Assembly: GCF_015704895.1 (NCBI RefSeq)
Contig: NZ_JADQWB010000002.1
Location: forward strand, 62,001-126,000
Direction of reading: 5' to 3'
DNA length: 64,000 nucleotides
Origin: Agrobacterium leguminum
GTDB lineage: Bacteria > Pseudomonadota > Alphaproteobacteria > Rhizobiales > Rhizobiaceae
In this document: positions 27,676 to 38,285 of the stretch, piece after piece
Layout of the letters: each line of letters opens with the position of its first letter
Position numbering within the stretch: the stretch's first letter is position 1
The notes under the pieces: generated by a model
Databases searched by the model: none
Told to the model about the DNA's origin: nothing
The model's input: the letters and a program-made list of their open reading frames with translations, nothing else
Translations under genes and position numbers: made by a program

Positions 27676-28701
27676 ATGAACCTGAAACAGCTGTCGCAAC
27701 TGCTGGGCATTTCGCAGACGACCATCAGCAGGGCGCTCAACGGCTATCCCGAGGTCAGCGCCGAGACGCGCCGCCGCGTCATGGAGGCTGCCGAAAAGAC
27801 AGGCTATCGCCCGAATGCGGCCGCGCAACGGCTGGCGACAGGTAAGGTCGGCTCCATCGGGCTTGTCATGCCGATTGGCGAGCATCACCGTTCCGACGTG
27901 CATTTCGGCGAATTCCTGAGCGGTCTCGGTGAGGAGGCATCACGCAGCGGCTTTCATCTCGTGATCATGCCGACCGAGCCGGAAAAAGAGCGCGAAGCCC
28001 TGCGGGGGCTCGCCGCAAGCGGCAGCGTCGATGGCATCTATCTCGCCTATATGAAGAAGAACGACCCGCGCATCGCCATGATGCAATCGCTCTCCCTGCC
28101 CTTCCTCGTGCATGGCCGCTCCGTTGGCGTGGAGGAGGATTATCCCTATCTCGACGTGGACAATGAGGGTGCCTTCCGCGATGCGACCCAGCTTCTCCTC
28201 CAGCTTGGCCATACGCGCATCGGGCTTCTGAACGGCCCGGAGGGTTATGATTTCACCTACCGGCGCTGTCTCGGGGTGGAAAAGGCGCTTTCGGCAAATG
28301 GCCTGACATTGCATGCGAACAACAAGAGACACAGCAGCATGACCGACGAGGAAGGTTATCTCGGCATGGAGGCCTTACTGTCACGCCCGGAAAAACCGAC
28401 CGCTATTCTGTGCGCCAGTACCGCGCTTGCGCTCGGCGCGATCCGTTCGCTCAACCAGCGGGGCTTGAAACCCGGCAAGGATATTTCGCTGATCGCCCAT
28501 GACGACGTGCTGCCGCTTTTGAAGCCCGATAATTTCTCCGTGCCGCTGACCACCACCCGCTCATCACTCCGGGCGGCGGGGGTGCGCGTGGGCCAGCGCC
28601 TGATCAACCGGATCAAGCTCAACCAGACAGAACCGCATCAGGAGCTCTGGAAGGCGGAACTTGTGGTGCGCGCCTCGACGGGGCCGGCTCCGAAAGCGTA
28701 G
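27676..28701 (+). CDS. aglR: LacI-family repressor AglR
   Basis: A 341-residue sugar-responsive regulator. Residues 1-50 form the LacI helix-turn-helix and hinge (NLKQLSQLLGISQTTISRAL, then RVMEAAEKTGYRPN), followed by a periplasmic-binding-type effector domain. The start has GGAGGA nine bases upstream; an ATG three codons earlier would be too close to it. It is divergent from aglE and most likely represses both promoters through the paired palindromes until an alpha-glucoside is present. Confidence 0.92.
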   Translation: MNLKQLSQLLGISQTTISRALNGYPEVSAETRRRVMEAAEKTGYRPNAAAQRLATGKVGSIGLVMPIGEHHRSDVHFGEFLSGLGEEASRSGFHLVIMPTEPEKEREALRGLAASGSVDGIYLAYMKKNDPRIAMMQSLSLPFLVHGRSVGVEEDYPYLDVDNEGAFRDATQLLLQLGHTRIGLLNGPEGYDFTYRRCLGVEKALSANGLTLHANNKRHSSMTDEEGYLGMEALLSRPEKPTAILCASTALALGAIRSLNQRGLKPGKDISLIAHDDVLPLLKPDNFSVPLTTTRSSLRAAGVRVGQRLINRIKLNQTEPHQELWKAELVVRASTGPAPKA

Positions 28702-28707
28702 CCGGCC
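28682..28707. terminator. Possible bidirectional hairpin between aglR and folD
   Basis: GGCCGGCT (28682-28689) pairs perfectly with AGCCGGCC (28700-28707), spanning the aglR stop codon. The convergent genes are only 18 bases apart. There is no T-run, so support is structural only. Confidence 0.4.
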
Positions 28708-28719
28708 GTTTCCAGCCGC

Positions 28720-29619
28720 TTAGAACTTCGGAGCGGTCAGACCCAGCGCGCGATGGGCGGCGATGACGGTGTTGGCCATCAGCATGGCGATCGTCATCGG
28801 GCCGACGCCGCCGGGAACCGGCGTGATAGCGGCGGCGACGGCGCTCGCCTCGTCATAGGCGACATCGCCCACCAGCTTCGACTTGCCTTCGCCTTTTTCC
28901 GGCGCCTGAATGCGGTTGATGCCGACATCGATGACCGTCGCGCCGGGTTTCACCCAGTCGCCCTTCACCATCGCCGCGCGGCCGACCGCCGCGACGAGAA
29001 TATCCGCCGTCTTGCAGATGCCGGCCAGATCCTTGGTGCGGGAATGCGCCATGGTCACCGTGGCATTGGCATTCAGAAGAAGCTGGCCCATCGGCTTGCC
29101 GAATAGGTTCGAACGGCCGATGACCACGGCGTTGAGGCCGGAAAGATCTTCGCCGTGAATGCCGCGCACCAGAAGCATGGCGCCGGCAGGCGTGCAGGAA
29201 ATGAGACCGGTGGCGAGATCGCCGGTCGCGAGCTTGCCGGCATTCAGCACGCTCAAGCCATCCACATCCTTTTCGGGCAGGATCGACTGGATAATCTCAT
29301 CGGAATTGAAGTGTTTCGGCAGCGGAAGCTGCACGAGAATGCCGTGAATGGAGGCGTCGGCGTTCAGTTCGCCGACCAGCTTGAGGAGTGCGGCCTGGGT
29401 GGTTTCCTCCGGCAGCGTGTGCTGTATGGAGTTGAAACCGCATTGCTTGGCCATCTTGCTCTTGGAGTTCACGTAGGCGTGGCTGGCCGGATCGTTTCCG
29501 ACGATGACAACCGCGAGACCGGGCTTTACGCCCTTTTCAGCCTCAAGCGCTTCTGCCGATTTGCGGACCGCCTCCGTTACCGAAGCCGCCTTCGCCTTCC
29601 CGTCAATCACAACTGCCAT
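28720..29619 (-). CDS. folD: Methylenetetrahydrofolate dehydrogenase/cyclohydrolase
   Basis: A 299-residue bifunctional enzyme interconverting 5,10-methylene-, methenyl- and 10-formyl-tetrahydrofolate. The catalytic Y-x-x-x-K region ([13 protein letters not shown]) is near residue 53, the NADP-binding motif [16 protein letters not shown] near 170, and the signature [11 protein letters not shown] near 270. The ATG at 29619 has an AGGA site; the upstream frame is not coding. Confidence 0.96.
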   Translation of the reverse strand: MAVVIDGKAKAASVTEAVRKSAEALEAEKGVKPGLAVVIVGNDPASHAYVNSKSKMAKQCGFNSIQHTLPEETTQAALLKLVGELNADASIHGILVQLPLPKHFNSDEIIQSILPEKDVDGLSVLNAGKLATGDLATGLISCTPAGAMLLVRGIHGEDLSGLNAVVIGRSNLFGKPMGQLLLNANATVTMAHSRTKDLAGICKTADILVAAVGRAAMVKGDWVKPGATVIDVGINRIQAPEKGEGKSKLVGDVAYDEASAVAAAITPVPGGVGPMTIAMLMANTVIAAHRALGLTAPKF

Positions 29620-29696
29620 GCGTCCTGCTCCTGCTGGGTTACGTAGGCTCCGTATGGTGCCCCCTTCGCAGGAATGCAAGCGAAAATGCGGCGTTT

Positions 29697-31472
29697 TCAG
29701 GCTGTTTTGCGGTAGTCTTCGCGGCGATCGGCGTAATCGGCAAGACGCTCTCTCAGGAACGCCAGTTCGCGTCGCAATTCCATCAGTTCCTCAGCTTCGG
29801 CCTGAGCATGGTCGAAGTTCCCGGCGAGGGCTTCGGCCAGAAGCGGTGGAAGTCCGGAAGAGGCCGGATCAGCACTCCTGACCGTGCGGTTGCCCATCAG
29901 GACCTGCCGCACGCGCTCGTCCAGCGGCATGTCGTCGTCGTCATTGACGGCCTCGCCGTAATAATCGGCAAAGCCGTCTTCCTCCGGCTCGATGTTGTCC
30001 TCTGCGGCAAGATCCTGCAGATCGTCGAACACCGCCGGCTCGATCGGTTCGAACTCGGAAATCTGCCGAGACTCGACCGACGGCTCGACGGAGGATGGAG
30101 GTTGCGCGCCCTCCTCGATGAGCAATGCGCCCTCCTCTTCCTCGTCATGGCGACGGTAGCTCAGGAGATAAAGACTGCCCAGCAGGCCGATCAATGCACC
30201 GCCGCCAGCCAGCATGGCGGCCTGCGTCAGATCGCGGGTCAACTCACCGGGTGCGGCCTTCTTCGCCAAACGGGTTTCGACCGCGGGCGTGGCGGATGCG
30301 GACAGGTCGCGGCGTTCGCTTGCCTCGAGATAGGCGTTTCGCGCCGTTTCCAGTTCGCCCTGCAACCTGGAGAACTCGCCGGGGGCGACACCGAGTTCGT
30401 TCAGGCGGTCGAGGTATTTCTTATGCTCGCCATTGGCGGTCGCGATCTCCTGAGAGATGCGCTTTTCATCCGCCCGCAGGCCTTCCAGCAATTGCCGCAA
30501 TGCGGGGGCGGCAAGCGCCTGTGCGGCATCCACCGCATTCTGGGCGGCGATGCGGCGGGGGTGTTTCGGGCCGTAATCGACCGAAACCGCAGCAAGCGCC
30601 ATGCTGGCGGTCGAATGCTTCTGCCTGATATCCTCAAGCGCCGAAAAACCCACGCCGGCCGGCAGAGGCTTCGCAAAGACATCATTCGGCTTCAGCGCCG
30701 AAGCCGCCGTCAGATCGGCCTGAATGGACAATTGCTGGCGGGTGGTTCGCGCCAGACTGTCGTTTACGTCGCGCAGCTGCTGTTCGAGTTGCTGCGCCTC
30801 GGCCATCACGGCGTCACCGTGGCGCATCTGGAAACCGTTCAGCGCGGCTTCCGCCTCATCGAGCCTTGTCCGCGCCCTCTCCGTCTCACGCATGGCGGGC
30901 GTCATGGTGCCGGCCTTGCCATCGGCGATCACGCGCATCGAAAGATAATCGGTCAGCCGCATGGCGGTTTCCGGCGTTGCGGCCTTGCCGGTCACGGTCA
31001 GCGTATTTTCATCCGGGGTCAGTTCCAGCCGGATCGCTTCGCCCACCGCACCGTTCAGCGCCTCACGCTCAGACAGCGGACGCGCATCCGCGCCGGTCAG
31101 AAGGTCGAAAAGCAGGCCAAGCTCGCCCTGATTGCGAACGCCGACCATATCGGCGGACTTCAGCTTGAGATCGGCGGTTATACGGTCGAGCCCGGAGGGT
31201 GAAAGCAGGGTACGACGCGCCATCGCGAGAAAACGGGCGGCGTCGGGGGCATCGTAAGCGGTCTGGGAGACCTCGATCCGGGCCTGCGAAACATAACCGC
31301 GAAAGCCCGAATCGACGAGCAGAAGCGGAAGGGCAGCCCCGGCAACGGTGGCGGCGGCGATGCAGCCGGACGTCAGGAGACGCCGACAATGTCTGCGCCA
31401 TTGCGATACGGGCGCAGCGACATCATCCTCGTCAGGGCGGATCGCCATCATGTCCGGATTGTCATCAACCAT
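29697..31472 (-). CDS. Wzz/ExoP-like chain-length determinant without kinase domain
   Basis: A 591-residue inner-membrane protein. A transmembrane helix lies at about 33-53, then a long periplasmic region with a coiled coil (about 190-390), and a second helix at about 418-437. This is the Wzz/GumC plan. The cytoplasmic tail is about 150 residues, very acidic (EEEEG, NDDDD) and helical at the end, with no Walker motif, so it is not a BY-kinase like full ExoP. It probably controls length or export of a surface polysaccharide; the polymer is unknown. Confidence 0.75.
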   Translation of the reverse strand: MVDDNPDMMAIRPDEDDVAAPVSQWRRHCRRLLTSGCIAAATVAGAALPLLLVDSGFRGYVSQARIEVSQTAYDAPDAARFLAMARRTLLSPSGLDRITADLKLKSADMVGVRNQGELGLLFDLLTGADARPLSEREALNGAVGEAIRLELTPDENTLTVTGKAATPETAMRLTDYLSMRVIADGKAGTMTPAMRETERARTRLDEAEAALNGFQMRHGDAVMAEAQQLEQQLRDVNDSLARTTRQQLSIQADLTAASALKPNDVFAKPLPAGVGFSALEDIRQKHSTASMALAAVSVDYGPKHPRRIAAQNAVDAAQALAAPALRQLLEGLRADEKRISQEIATANGEHKKYLDRLNELGVAPGEFSRLQGELETARNAYLEASERRDLSASATPAVETRLAKKAAPGELTRDLTQAAMLAGGGALIGLLGSLYLLSYRRHDEEEEGALLIEEGAQPPSSVEPSVESRQISEFEPIEPAVFDDLQDLAAEDNIEPEEDGFADYYGEAVNDDDDMPLDERVRQVLMGNRTVRSADPASSGLPPLLAEALAGNFDHAQAEAEELMELRRELAFLRERLADYADRREDYRKTA

Positions 31473-31586
31473 CTGAAGCCGTCTGCCGCCCTCGGTGCCG
31501 CCCGTAACGGGCGACTGTCAAAACCTTACGAGAGGTTAAAGGATCGTGGCAAACAAATGGTTAACGCAACGCCTGCGAGAACGGCC

Positions 31587-32261
31587 TCAGCTCTTGCCGA
31601 GCGCGATGTGCCAGGGTTCGGCGCAGAGGCTGTAGAGCCAGCTCATGTGAAGCTTGCGGAAAATTTCCGGCATGCCGGCCACTTCCGACGACAGGACCTT
31701 GAACAGCGGGCCAACCGCGATGGTGACCCGCGCATTCTCGCGGCTGACGGTGCGGTGCAGCCATGTCTCCTGGTTTTCCTTCAACATTCCCGCCAGCAGA
31801 ACATCCACCTTAACGCCCGATGCATCGCGGTTCAGCATGACGAAATCGTGCCAGGGCGCGTGCGCCCGCAACCTGGCGAGAACCTCGCCGATCTGCGCAG
31901 CATCATCTCCCGCCACACCGATGCGCTTCGGCACGGCCATATAGGTGAGAAGCGCCATCACAAAGGCGATGCCATCGATGGGCGCAGGCAGAGGCTCACC
32001 ATTATCGCTGCGCGCGGCGGCCCTCATTGCTTTGCCCTGCGGCAGAAGCAGGCAGCTTTCCAGAATCTGCCGGTAGGCGTTGTCCTTGAGCGAAAGCTTC
32101 GCCTTCTCGACGGTGAGAAAGGACAGCATCGTGTGCCCCTCACAGGCAGACGCCCTGCCGCTGACCAATTCCAGCGCCCCATTCCAGTCGAGATCACAGA
32201 CGCGCAGTCCGTGGATATTCCGTTGCGATTCCGGCCGCGCGAAACCTGACGCGAAACTCAT
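31587..32261 (-). CDS. Divergent WecG/TagA/CpsF-family glycosyltransferase
   Basis: A 224-residue protein. The N-terminus (IHGLRVCDLDWNGALELV) and the C-terminal part (GMLKENQETWLH, then VAGMPEIFRKLHMSWLYSLCAEPWHI) follow the order of the family's conserved G-x-P-x-Q-E and AP-x-W-x-x-x-x-x-EWLyRL-x-x-EP motifs, but with several substitutions. It would transfer a sugar to a lipid-linked intermediate at the membrane. It lies just upstream of the Wzz-like gene on the same strand, suggesting one polysaccharide function. The start at 32261 has GGGGG upstream. Confidence 0.65.
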   Translation of the reverse strand: MSFASGFARPESQRNIHGLRVCDLDWNGALELVSGRASACEGHTMLSFLTVEKAKLSLKDNAYRQILESCLLLPQGKAMRAAARSDNGEPLPAPIDGIAFVMALLTYMAVPKRIGVAGDDAAQIGEVLARLRAHAPWHDFVMLNRDASGVKVDVLLAGMLKENQETWLHRTVSRENARVTIAVGPLFKVLSSEVAGMPEIFRKLHMSWLYSLCAEPWHIALGKS

Positions 32262-32464
32262 TACCAACCCCCAAATGCCAAACCCATCGCCACCGATCCG
32301 AGACATGGCCTGCGGGATGGTGGTTCATGGGTTTGTTATACAGGTGCAGGTTGAATTTAGCTTGAAAGCAATCTCTAGAATGCCTGGGGATGCGGCAAGA
32401 GACAATTAACCAGAAGGATGCTCCGCAATCCGCTATCCCGCCGACACCCCTCGCCTGCTGGTCG

Positions 32465-32998
32465 TCAGTGGCTTGGCGCCGCTTCTTTCCCGGCTTCGGC
32501 CTTCTCGCCCTCGACGAGCTTGACCGAACGGGGCGTGCCATTGCCGTTCTGCTCGCGGATGTCGGCTTTCGACAGGTAATCGAGCTGTTCGATCAACACG
32601 TCCTCGACCACCTCGTCATCGAGCCTCTTGTTCAGCCCCTCGCGGATGCGCTGCTTGAAGGCTTCGGGATCGAAGGTGGAAATATTGGCGATATTGACCA
32701 TGGAAGAACCCGCAAGCAGCGTGAACAGTTCGTCGGTCATCAGCTGCGTTGCCGGCAGCTCGATCTTCGCCATCTTGGCTTTGTCGACGCGCAGCGAAAT
32801 ACGGCTGAGGAAATAGCCGTTCACCCCGCCATCATTGATGACGGGGATAGTGATGCTTTCGCCCTTGACCAGTTGCAGATTGGCCTTTTTTGCCCCCGCC
32901 TCATCCGGCGCGGGCGCCGTCGCCAACTGGACGGAGAAATACACCGCGCCGAGCGTGACGGCGCAAACCCAGACGCCGGTGAGAAGAAGCTTCAACAT
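32465..32998 (-). CDS. FliL-like membrane protein at the end of the flgE operon
   Basis: A 177-residue protein with an N-terminal membrane anchor (about 3-27) and a periplasmic domain. The pattern YFLSRISLRVD, then ELFTLLAGSS, then IREGLNKRL...VLIEQLDYLSK resembles the FliL fold. Its ATG overlaps the stop of the preceding flgN-like gene by one base (TAATG), so it is translationally coupled. A role around the stator or the basal body is inferred; I have not matched it to a named family with certainty. Confidence 0.65.
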   Translation of the reverse strand: MLKLLLTGVWVCAVTLGAVYFSVQLATAPAPDEAGAKKANLQLVKGESITIPVINDGGVNGYFLSRISLRVDKAKMAKIELPATQLMTDELFTLLAGSSMVNIANISTFDPEAFKQRIREGLNKRLDDEVVEDVLIEQLDYLSKADIREQNGNGTPRSVKLVEGEKAEAGKEAAPSH

Positions 32999-33366
32999 TA
33001 GGAGGCTGCGCCGTACATGAACTGTTCCTGCGAATAGGTGCCGTCCGTGTCGGCTTCCTGGATGGCGTTTTTCAAGAGGTCCGCGACCGCGCGAACCGCA
33101 TTCAGATGCGCCTCGACGCGGCTGGCATTGGTGGCGAGCTTGGACTTGATGCCCTTGACCTGCTCCATATAACCGGCGGCGATTTCCTCGCGCGGGGTAT
33201 CGCGGAACAGCATCGTCAGCTCATAGAGGCAACGGCTCTTGTGGGCGTTGGAGACCTTGAAGTCGAACTGGGGGTCCTTACCGATATTGTCGTTCTCGTT
33301 GTCGATGATCATCTCAAGGCGGCCGAGAACGGATTGGATACGGTGGTCGTTCGACATAAGGTCCAT
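32998..33366 (-). CDS. FlgN-like flagellar chaperone, putative
   Basis: A 122-residue, almost wholly helical protein (RIQSVLGRLEMIIDNENDNI and later a helix around KGIKSKLATNASRVEAHL). Size, helicity and position in an operon with flgK and flgL fit an export chaperone of the FlgN type. GAGGAG is placed 6 bases before the ATG. Sequence similarity to FlgN is weak, so the name is tentative. Confidence 0.6.
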   Translation of the reverse strand: MDLMSNDHRIQSVLGRLEMIIDNENDNIGKDPQFDFKVSNAHKSRCLYELTMLFRDTPREEIAAGYMEQVKGIKSKLATNASRVEAHLNAVRAVADLLKNAIQEADTDGTYSQEQFMYGAAS

Positions 33367-33395
33367 GCTTGTCTCCTCGTTAGGGTTTTTCATTC

Positions 33396-33953
33396 TCAAG
33401 CCTCGTCCGTTTTCTCATTGGAAACGCCGAGGACCTGCCGCTCGAACTCCGCCACCATCCGAATTGCAGCATTATTGTCTTTTTCATTCATCGATACGTC
33501 GGTAATGCCTTTGCTTTCAGCCTTCCGAAGCGCATCCTTGTAAGCCTGTTCCGCGATGCCGACGCCGCCATTTCTGGAAATCGTGTCGGCAAACTGTTCG
33601 GCCATCATGCTCTTCCAGATCTCGCCGGCATTGCCCTTGCCGTAAACTTCCTCGCTGTCTTTCGGCAGCATATTGGCCACGAAGGTCTGGAGCACCGAGG
33701 CTTCATATTTGCGGTATGTTTCCGGGATTTCGGTGCGGGCCGCGCGAATATTGGTGTCGCCGAGACCAGCCTTCGAGGAAGCGCCATCCAGCATCTCGAC
33801 TGCGGCGCCAAAACCCTTGCCGGCATCGGCAAGGCTGGTTGCGGCAAAAGCCGCCTTGTTCGCCTTGAGTTTTTCCTGGGCGACCTGAACTTCCTGGGGG
33901 TCCGCAGCGCGAACCACATCCATCACCAGATCACTTATCACCGATATCGCCAC
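33396..33953 (-). CDS. flgJ: FlgJ-like rod-binding protein without muramidase domain
   Basis: A 185-residue protein. The rod-binding domain is clear: KYEASVLQTFVANMLP, then IWKSMMAEQFADTISRNGGV. It should cap the growing rod in the periplasm. The C-terminal glucosaminidase found in enterobacterial FlgJ is missing, as is usual in alphaproteobacteria. A GTG start is preferred because GGGAG lies 8 bases upstream; the longer frame begins with an implausible stretch. Confidence 0.8.
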   Translation of the reverse strand: MAISVISDLVMDVVRAADPQEVQVAQEKLKANKAAFAATSLADAGKGFGAAVEMLDGASSKAGLGDTNIRAARTEIPETYRKYEASVLQTFVANMLPKDSEEVYGKGNAGEIWKSMMAEQFADTISRNGGVGIAEQAYKDALRKAESKGITDVSMNEKDNNAAIRMVAEFERQVLGVSNEKTDEA

Positions 33954-34068
33954 GTCCAGATCTCCCGAGCTGACGAATGGGCGGCACGGAAAGCCGGCGC
34001 ATTCGCTCAATCAAGAAACATCGCCGGAGACGTCCTCAAAAACGCCCGCGATGCAACAATGGGACAGA

Positions 34069-34488
34069 CTATGGATCGCCAACCTTGCTGGAGGCTGGTG
34101 TGTGGGAAACATTCGTAATTTCTAACAAATCATAGATTGCATTATCGTCGGCCTCGCGGTCCTCAAGATCGCGCGCAAGGTGCATCCTGTCCTCGAGCCG
34201 GTCAGCCTTGGTCTTTTCCTTCAGGACCTTGTTTTCCTGAAATTGCTGAACGCCCTCAAGCTGGCGGTCCTGGACGACGAGACGGCCGTAGCGGTCCGAA
34301 TAGTGCCTGGAAAATGTCTGATGCACCGGTTCCATGGAACTCATGGCTTCCAGCACGTTCTCCATGGATTGTGCAACTTCCGCCCGTGTGCGGGTGGTAT
34401 CGGCCAGTTCCACCTCGGCCATTTTTTCCATGTGCCGCTGGACGGTTACCAGACGCTTGAGTTTGGCAGAGCGCTTGTCCGAAGCCAT
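34069..34488 (-). CDS. fliJ: FliJ-like coiled-coil export protein
   Basis: A 139-residue, highly charged helical protein (LKRLVTVQRHMEKMAEVELA, then a second long helix around EKTKADRLEDRMHLA). Two antiparallel helices with heptad spacing are the FliJ plan, which links the FliI ATPase to FlhA. It follows fliR by 14 bases with a GGGAGA site. The name rests on shape and position. Confidence 0.7.
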   Translation of the reverse strand: MASDKRSAKLKRLVTVQRHMEKMAEVELADTTRTRAEVAQSMENVLEAMSSMEPVHQTFSRHYSDRYGRLVVQDRQLEGVQQFQENKVLKEKTKADRLEDRMHLARDLEDREADDNAIYDLLEITNVSHTPASSKVGDP

Positions 34489-34502
34489 CGTATTTCTCCC
34501 GA

Positions 34503-35258
34503 TCAAAAACCGATGAAGACCGGGCCGAAACCATCCACGAATTGGCGGATGAGGGCCGCGACCGACAAATAGAGCATGAAAAGCCCCCCCGCGAGAACGA
34601 AGGGAGTCGAGATAAAGAAGACCGGAATCTGCGGCGCGAGCTTGTTGATGAGGCCGACCGCGACGTTGAACATCAAGCCGTAAATCACGAAGGGGCTGGC
34701 AAGCCGAAGCATGATCGAAAAGGAGGCCCTGAGCGTGTCGGTCAGCGTAATCAGCATCTTCTGGCCGCTGATCAGCGCACCGACCGGCGTGGCGGTGTAG
34801 GAATCCACCAGCGCCTTGAGGACGATATGGTGGAAATCGAATATGAACAGCACCAGCAGGCCGCCGAAGGTGATGAAGTTGGATATCTGGTTTTCCTGCA
34901 CGTCTTCGATAACATCTGCACCGCCCGGCGCACTGAGACCGATGGAAGCGCCGATGAGCGCACCGGTGAACTGGAAACCGAGGGTGTAGAACCGCGCGAT
35001 CAGGCCATACATCGAACCGATGACGACCTCGGTAAAGATGAGACCGACGACCGTGCCCTGGCTCGCGCCGGAAACTTTCGGATAGATCGTGTCCCACAGC
35101 ACGGGCAGAAGCGCCATGGACACCGCGACGCACAGAAGCATGCGAATCTGCGGCGAAATGCGCGAGCTTGAAAAGCCTGGCATGGTCATGAAGCATGCGC
35201 CGATACGGCAGATGGCAAGGAACAATGCAATGATTGTCCCCTGCGGGTCGGTTATCAT
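34503..35258 (-). CDS. fliR: Flagellar export gate protein FliR
   Basis: A 251-residue membrane protein with about six spans; [20 protein letters not shown] near the start and the [20 protein letters not shown] region are typical. It forms the export gate with FliP, FliQ and FlhB. Its ATG overlaps the flhA stop by four bases (ATGA), implying coupled translation. Confidence 0.93.
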   Translation of the reverse strand: MITDPQGTIIALFLAICRIGACFMTMPGFSSSRISPQIRMLLCVAVSMALLPVLWDTIYPKVSGASQGTVVGLIFTEVVIGSMYGLIARFYTLGFQFTGALIGASIGLSAPGGADVIEDVQENQISNFITFGGLLVLFIFDFHHIVLKALVDSYTATPVGALISGQKMLITLTDTLRASFSIMLRLASPFVIYGLMFNVAVGLINKLAPQIPVFFISTPFVLAGGLFMLYLSVAALIRQFVDGFGPVFIGF

Positions 35259-37342
35259 GAAATGGCGCCCAGAATCTTGATCTCGAGACCCTTGGCCAGT
35301 TCCACATGCGAAAGAACCGGCAGGGTCGCAAAGAGTCGCTCGATAATCATGCGCACATAGGACCGCGTTTCCGGCGAGGTTACAAGGACAAAGGGTAGCC
35401 CGCGATCCATGAATTCACGGATAACTTTGGATGCCTGCTCGGAAAACTCCTCGAGATGGCGGGGATCGATGTCGAATTCGACGATTTCGCCCTTCTGGTC
35501 GCGCTTCAGCGCCTGGTGGAAGACCATGTCCCACTTGTTGCCGAGGCGCAGGACGCGCAACACGCCATTGTCGGCAAGATCGCCGCAGAGCTGCTGCGAC
35601 ATGCGTACCCGCACATGTTCGACAATCTGTTCCGTCTTGCGCACATGCGGCGCAAGTTCGGCGACCGCTTCGAGAATGAGATGCAGGTTGCGGATCGATA
35701 CGCGTTCGGCGAGCAGCAGTTTCAGCACCGCCTGCAGGCCGGAATAGGACATGTGCGACGAGCAAATCTCGTCGGCCAGCTTCTTGTATTCGGGATCGAG
35801 CCTGTCGATGAGGATTTTGACGTCCTTGTAGGACAGGAGCTGCGGCAGGTTGTTGCGGATGACTTCGCTCAGATGCGTCAGCACCACGGAGACATTGTCG
35901 ATCGGATGGAAGCCTTCGCGCTTCAGATCCTCGGTGAAGGTTTCGAGAATCGAGACGGCGGGCATGCCGAAAGCGGGTTCGCGGATTTCGTCGCCGGGAA
36001 TGCTCGGCTTGCGCCCTGCCCCGGTCACGACAAGAACGTCGCCGACGCGCAGGTTGCTGGACGCGATGGTCGTGCCGTGAACGCGGATCTGATAGGCCTT
36101 TTCCGGGATCATGATGTCGTCGGAAACCTTGATCTCGGGTACGACGAAACCGTATTGGGTCGCGAATTTCTTGCGCATCTTGCCGACACGGAAGGCCAGT
36201 TCCTGATGCGCCCCGAGAAGGCGGGTGGAAACCTGCTTGCCGAGCGCCAGTTCGATCTCGGCCGTCTTCAGCACCTGCTTGACCGAATCCTTTTCCGCCT
36301 CGGTGGTCTGGAGAACCTTGTTCTCCTCTTCCTGACGCCGCAGCGCGCTTTCGGCCTCCGCCTGGCGCGGAATATACCAGCTGCCGAAGGCCATGATGCC
36401 GCCGAGGAAGATGAAGGGCAGGAAGGGAAGGCCCGGAATGATGGCGAGCAGTCCCATCAGCATGGCCGAGACCATCAGCGCGCGCGGATAACCGCTGAGC
36501 TGATTGACGACCGCCTGGTCCGTCGAGCCGGCGGTGCCGCCGCGCGAGACCAGAAGGCCGGCTGCCAGCGATACGATCAGGGCCGGGATCTGCGAGACGA
36601 TACCGTCACCGACCGAAAGCTTGACGAAAACGTCGGCCGCTTCGCCGATGGGCATGCCGTGGCGGAAATAACCGATGATGATGCCGCCGAAAATATTGAT
36701 CGCGGTGATGATGAGGCCGGCAATGGCGTCGCCACGCACGAATTTCGAGGCGCCGTCCATCGAACCGAAGAAGGAGCTTTCCTCTTCCAGCTCACGGCGG
36801 CGGCGCTGCGCTTCCTTTTCGTCGATGATGCCGGCGGACAAATCCGCATCGATCGACATCTGCTTGCCGGGAATGGCGTCCAGCGTGAAACGCGCGCCGA
36901 CTTCGGCGATACGCGTCGCACCCTTGGTGATGACGATGAAGTTGACGGTAATCAGGATCAGGAAGACGATCAGACCGATCACGAAATCGCCGGACATGAC
37001 GAGGCTGGAGAAGCCCGCAATCACCCCGCCCGCCGCCGTCGGCCCTTCATTGCCGTGGGAAAGGATAACGCGCGTCGTCGCGATGTTCAGCGACAGGCGG
37101 ATCATCGTCGCGATCAGCAGCACGGTCGGGAAGGACGAGAAATCCAGCGGTCGCTGAATCCAGAGCGCCACCATGAGGATGAGGACCGAAAGCGCAATCG
37201 AAAAGGCCAGACCGATATCCACCAGCATGACCGGAATGGGCAGGAAGAGAACGCAGAGGATCGCCACGATGCCCAGTGCGAAACCGATGTCACGCGTGCT
37301 CGGACTGACCTTGGGCAGGGAGATGACTGGTGGTTGCGCCAT
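35255..37342 (-). CDS. flhA: Flagellar export gate protein FlhA
   Basis: A 695-residue export component. Eight membrane helices occupy residues 20-320, with the conserved cytoplasmic FHIPEP-type region ([20 protein letters not shown]) at about 155-175. The soluble C-terminal domain (about 360-695) receives chaperone-substrate complexes. The ATG at 37342 has AGGA upstream; the frame extends 27 codons further with another ATG. Confidence 0.95.
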   Translation of the reverse strand: MAQPPVISLPKVSPSTRDIGFALGIVAILCVLFLPIPVMLVDIGLAFSIALSVLILMVALWIQRPLDFSSFPTVLLIATMIRLSLNIATTRVILSHGNEGPTAAGGVIAGFSSLVMSGDFVIGLIVFLILITVNFIVITKGATRIAEVGARFTLDAIPGKQMSIDADLSAGIIDEKEAQRRRRELEEESSFFGSMDGASKFVRGDAIAGLIITAINIFGGIIIGYFRHGMPIGEAADVFVKLSVGDGIVSQIPALIVSLAAGLLVSRGGTAGSTDQAVVNQLSGYPRALMVSAMLMGLLAIIPGLPFLPFIFLGGIMAFGSWYIPRQAEAESALRRQEEENKVLQTTEAEKDSVKQVLKTAEIELALGKQVSTRLLGAHQELAFRVGKMRKKFATQYGFVVPEIKVSDDIMIPEKAYQIRVHGTTIASSNLRVGDVLVVTGAGRKPSIPGDEIREPAFGMPAVSILETFTEDLKREGFHPIDNVSVVLTHLSEVIRNNLPQLLSYKDVKILIDRLDPEYKKLADEICSSHMSYSGLQAVLKLLLAERVSIRNLHLILEAVAELAPHVRKTEQIVEHVRVRMSQQLCGDLADNGVLRVLRLGNKWDMVFHQALKRDQKGEIVEFDIDPRHLEEFSEQASKVIREFMDRGLPFVLVTSPETRSYVRMIIERLFATLPVLSHVELAKGLEIKILGAIS

Positions 37343-37499
37343 AAATTCGTCCTGTCTCTTCATGAGAAGGGCGACGGAAAAGCCGCCGCACGGTTCCACG
37401 GCACCGGTTTTCGAAAAGCGCACGCAATTCGGCCCGATGCTTTCCGCCTATCCCTAGCGGCTGAAGCTTGCGCGAAGGTGGCATCCGCAGCGGACGGCG

Positions 37500-37766
37500 T
37501 CAGAAGCCGGACTGGATGCGGGAAAAGACGAGATTGGAAAAGAGCGATATCTGCGCGCCCACGAAGGGGGCGGCGACGCCGAGCACGAGCATGATCGTGA
37601 CGATCTTGGGAACGAAGGTCAGCGTCATTTCCTGAACCTGGGTCAGGGCCTGAATGAAGGCGATGACGACACCGACGATCATGGCGGCGAGAACCGCGGG
37701 ACCGGCCGCGACGAGAACCGTCCAGACAGCCGCCTGCATGATGTCAAGCGCATCGGCCTCGTTCAT
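37500..37766 (-). CDS. fliQ: Flagellar export gate protein FliQ
   Basis: An 88-residue protein with two membrane helices, the usual FliQ length. ALTQVQEMTLTFVPK in the loop is diagnostic. GAGGA lies 7 bases before the ATG. It sits between flgD and flhA, with 157 bases before flhA. Confidence 0.94.
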   Translation of the reverse strand: MNEADALDIMQAAVWTVLVAAGPAVLAAMIVGVVIAFIQALTQVQEMTLTFVPKIVTIMLVLGVAAPFVGAQISLFSNLVFSRIQSGF

Positions 37767-37814
37767 CGTCGCATCCTCAATCCGGAAAGGCGGCGTCATG
37801 CCGCCTCTTCAATG

Positions 37815-38285
37815 TCAGGAACCGGTCGCGCTATCCGAATCGGTTCCGCTATCAGATGTACTCGTAATCGGGCCGTTGGAGAAGGTCACGCCGGCCTGCA
37901 GCAGCACCTTGTCACCAGCTTCGGTGATGGCGACAACGCCGTCCGAATAGACCTCGACTTCCTTCACCACGCCGGTGACGGTGTCGTCGGCGCTCTTGAC
38001 GGTCTTGCCGACCAGATCGGAGGCGCGCGTCAGGGCTTCCGCCTGAAGCATGCTCTTCAGATGGGTGTTGGTCTTGATGGTCTGCTCGACCTGCGAGAAG
38101 CTTGCGAGCTGCGACATCTGCTCACCGGCATCCATCGGGCTGGTCGGATCCTGGTTCTTCATCTGGGCGATGAGGAGCTTCAGGAAGCTGTCGTAGTTCA
38201 GCGACGCCGCGCTGCTGTCGGAGCTGCTCGCCCCGGCATTGGCCCAGGGATTTGACGCTGCCGAAGTGACTGCATCTACCGCCAT
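37815..38285 (-). CDS. flgD: Flagellar hook cap protein FlgD
   Basis: A 156-residue hook scaffolding protein. The N-terminal core [19 protein letters not shown], followed by [11 protein letters not shown], is diagnostic. It is short: the C-terminal Tudor/Fn3-like region of enterobacterial FlgD is reduced to a small strand domain and a Ser/Asp-rich tail. It overlaps the end of flbT by 10 bases. Confidence 0.92.
   Translation of the reverse strand: MAVDAVTSAASNPWANAGASSSDSSAASLNYDSFLKLLIAQMKNQDPTSPMDAGEQMSQLASFSQVEQTIKTNTHLKSMLQAEALTRASDLVGKTVKSADDTVTGVVKEVEVYSDGVVAITEAGDKVLLQAGVTFSNGPITSTSDSGTDSDSATGS

Noticed and set aside
29808..31202. Plus-strand 464-codon frame opposite the Wzz-like gene
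   Set aside because: No start context and no family features; it runs opposite a well supported gene.
35456..37594. Plus-strand 712-codon frame opposite flhA
   Set aside because: The composition is that of antisense translation of a membrane protein gene, and flhA is unmistakable.
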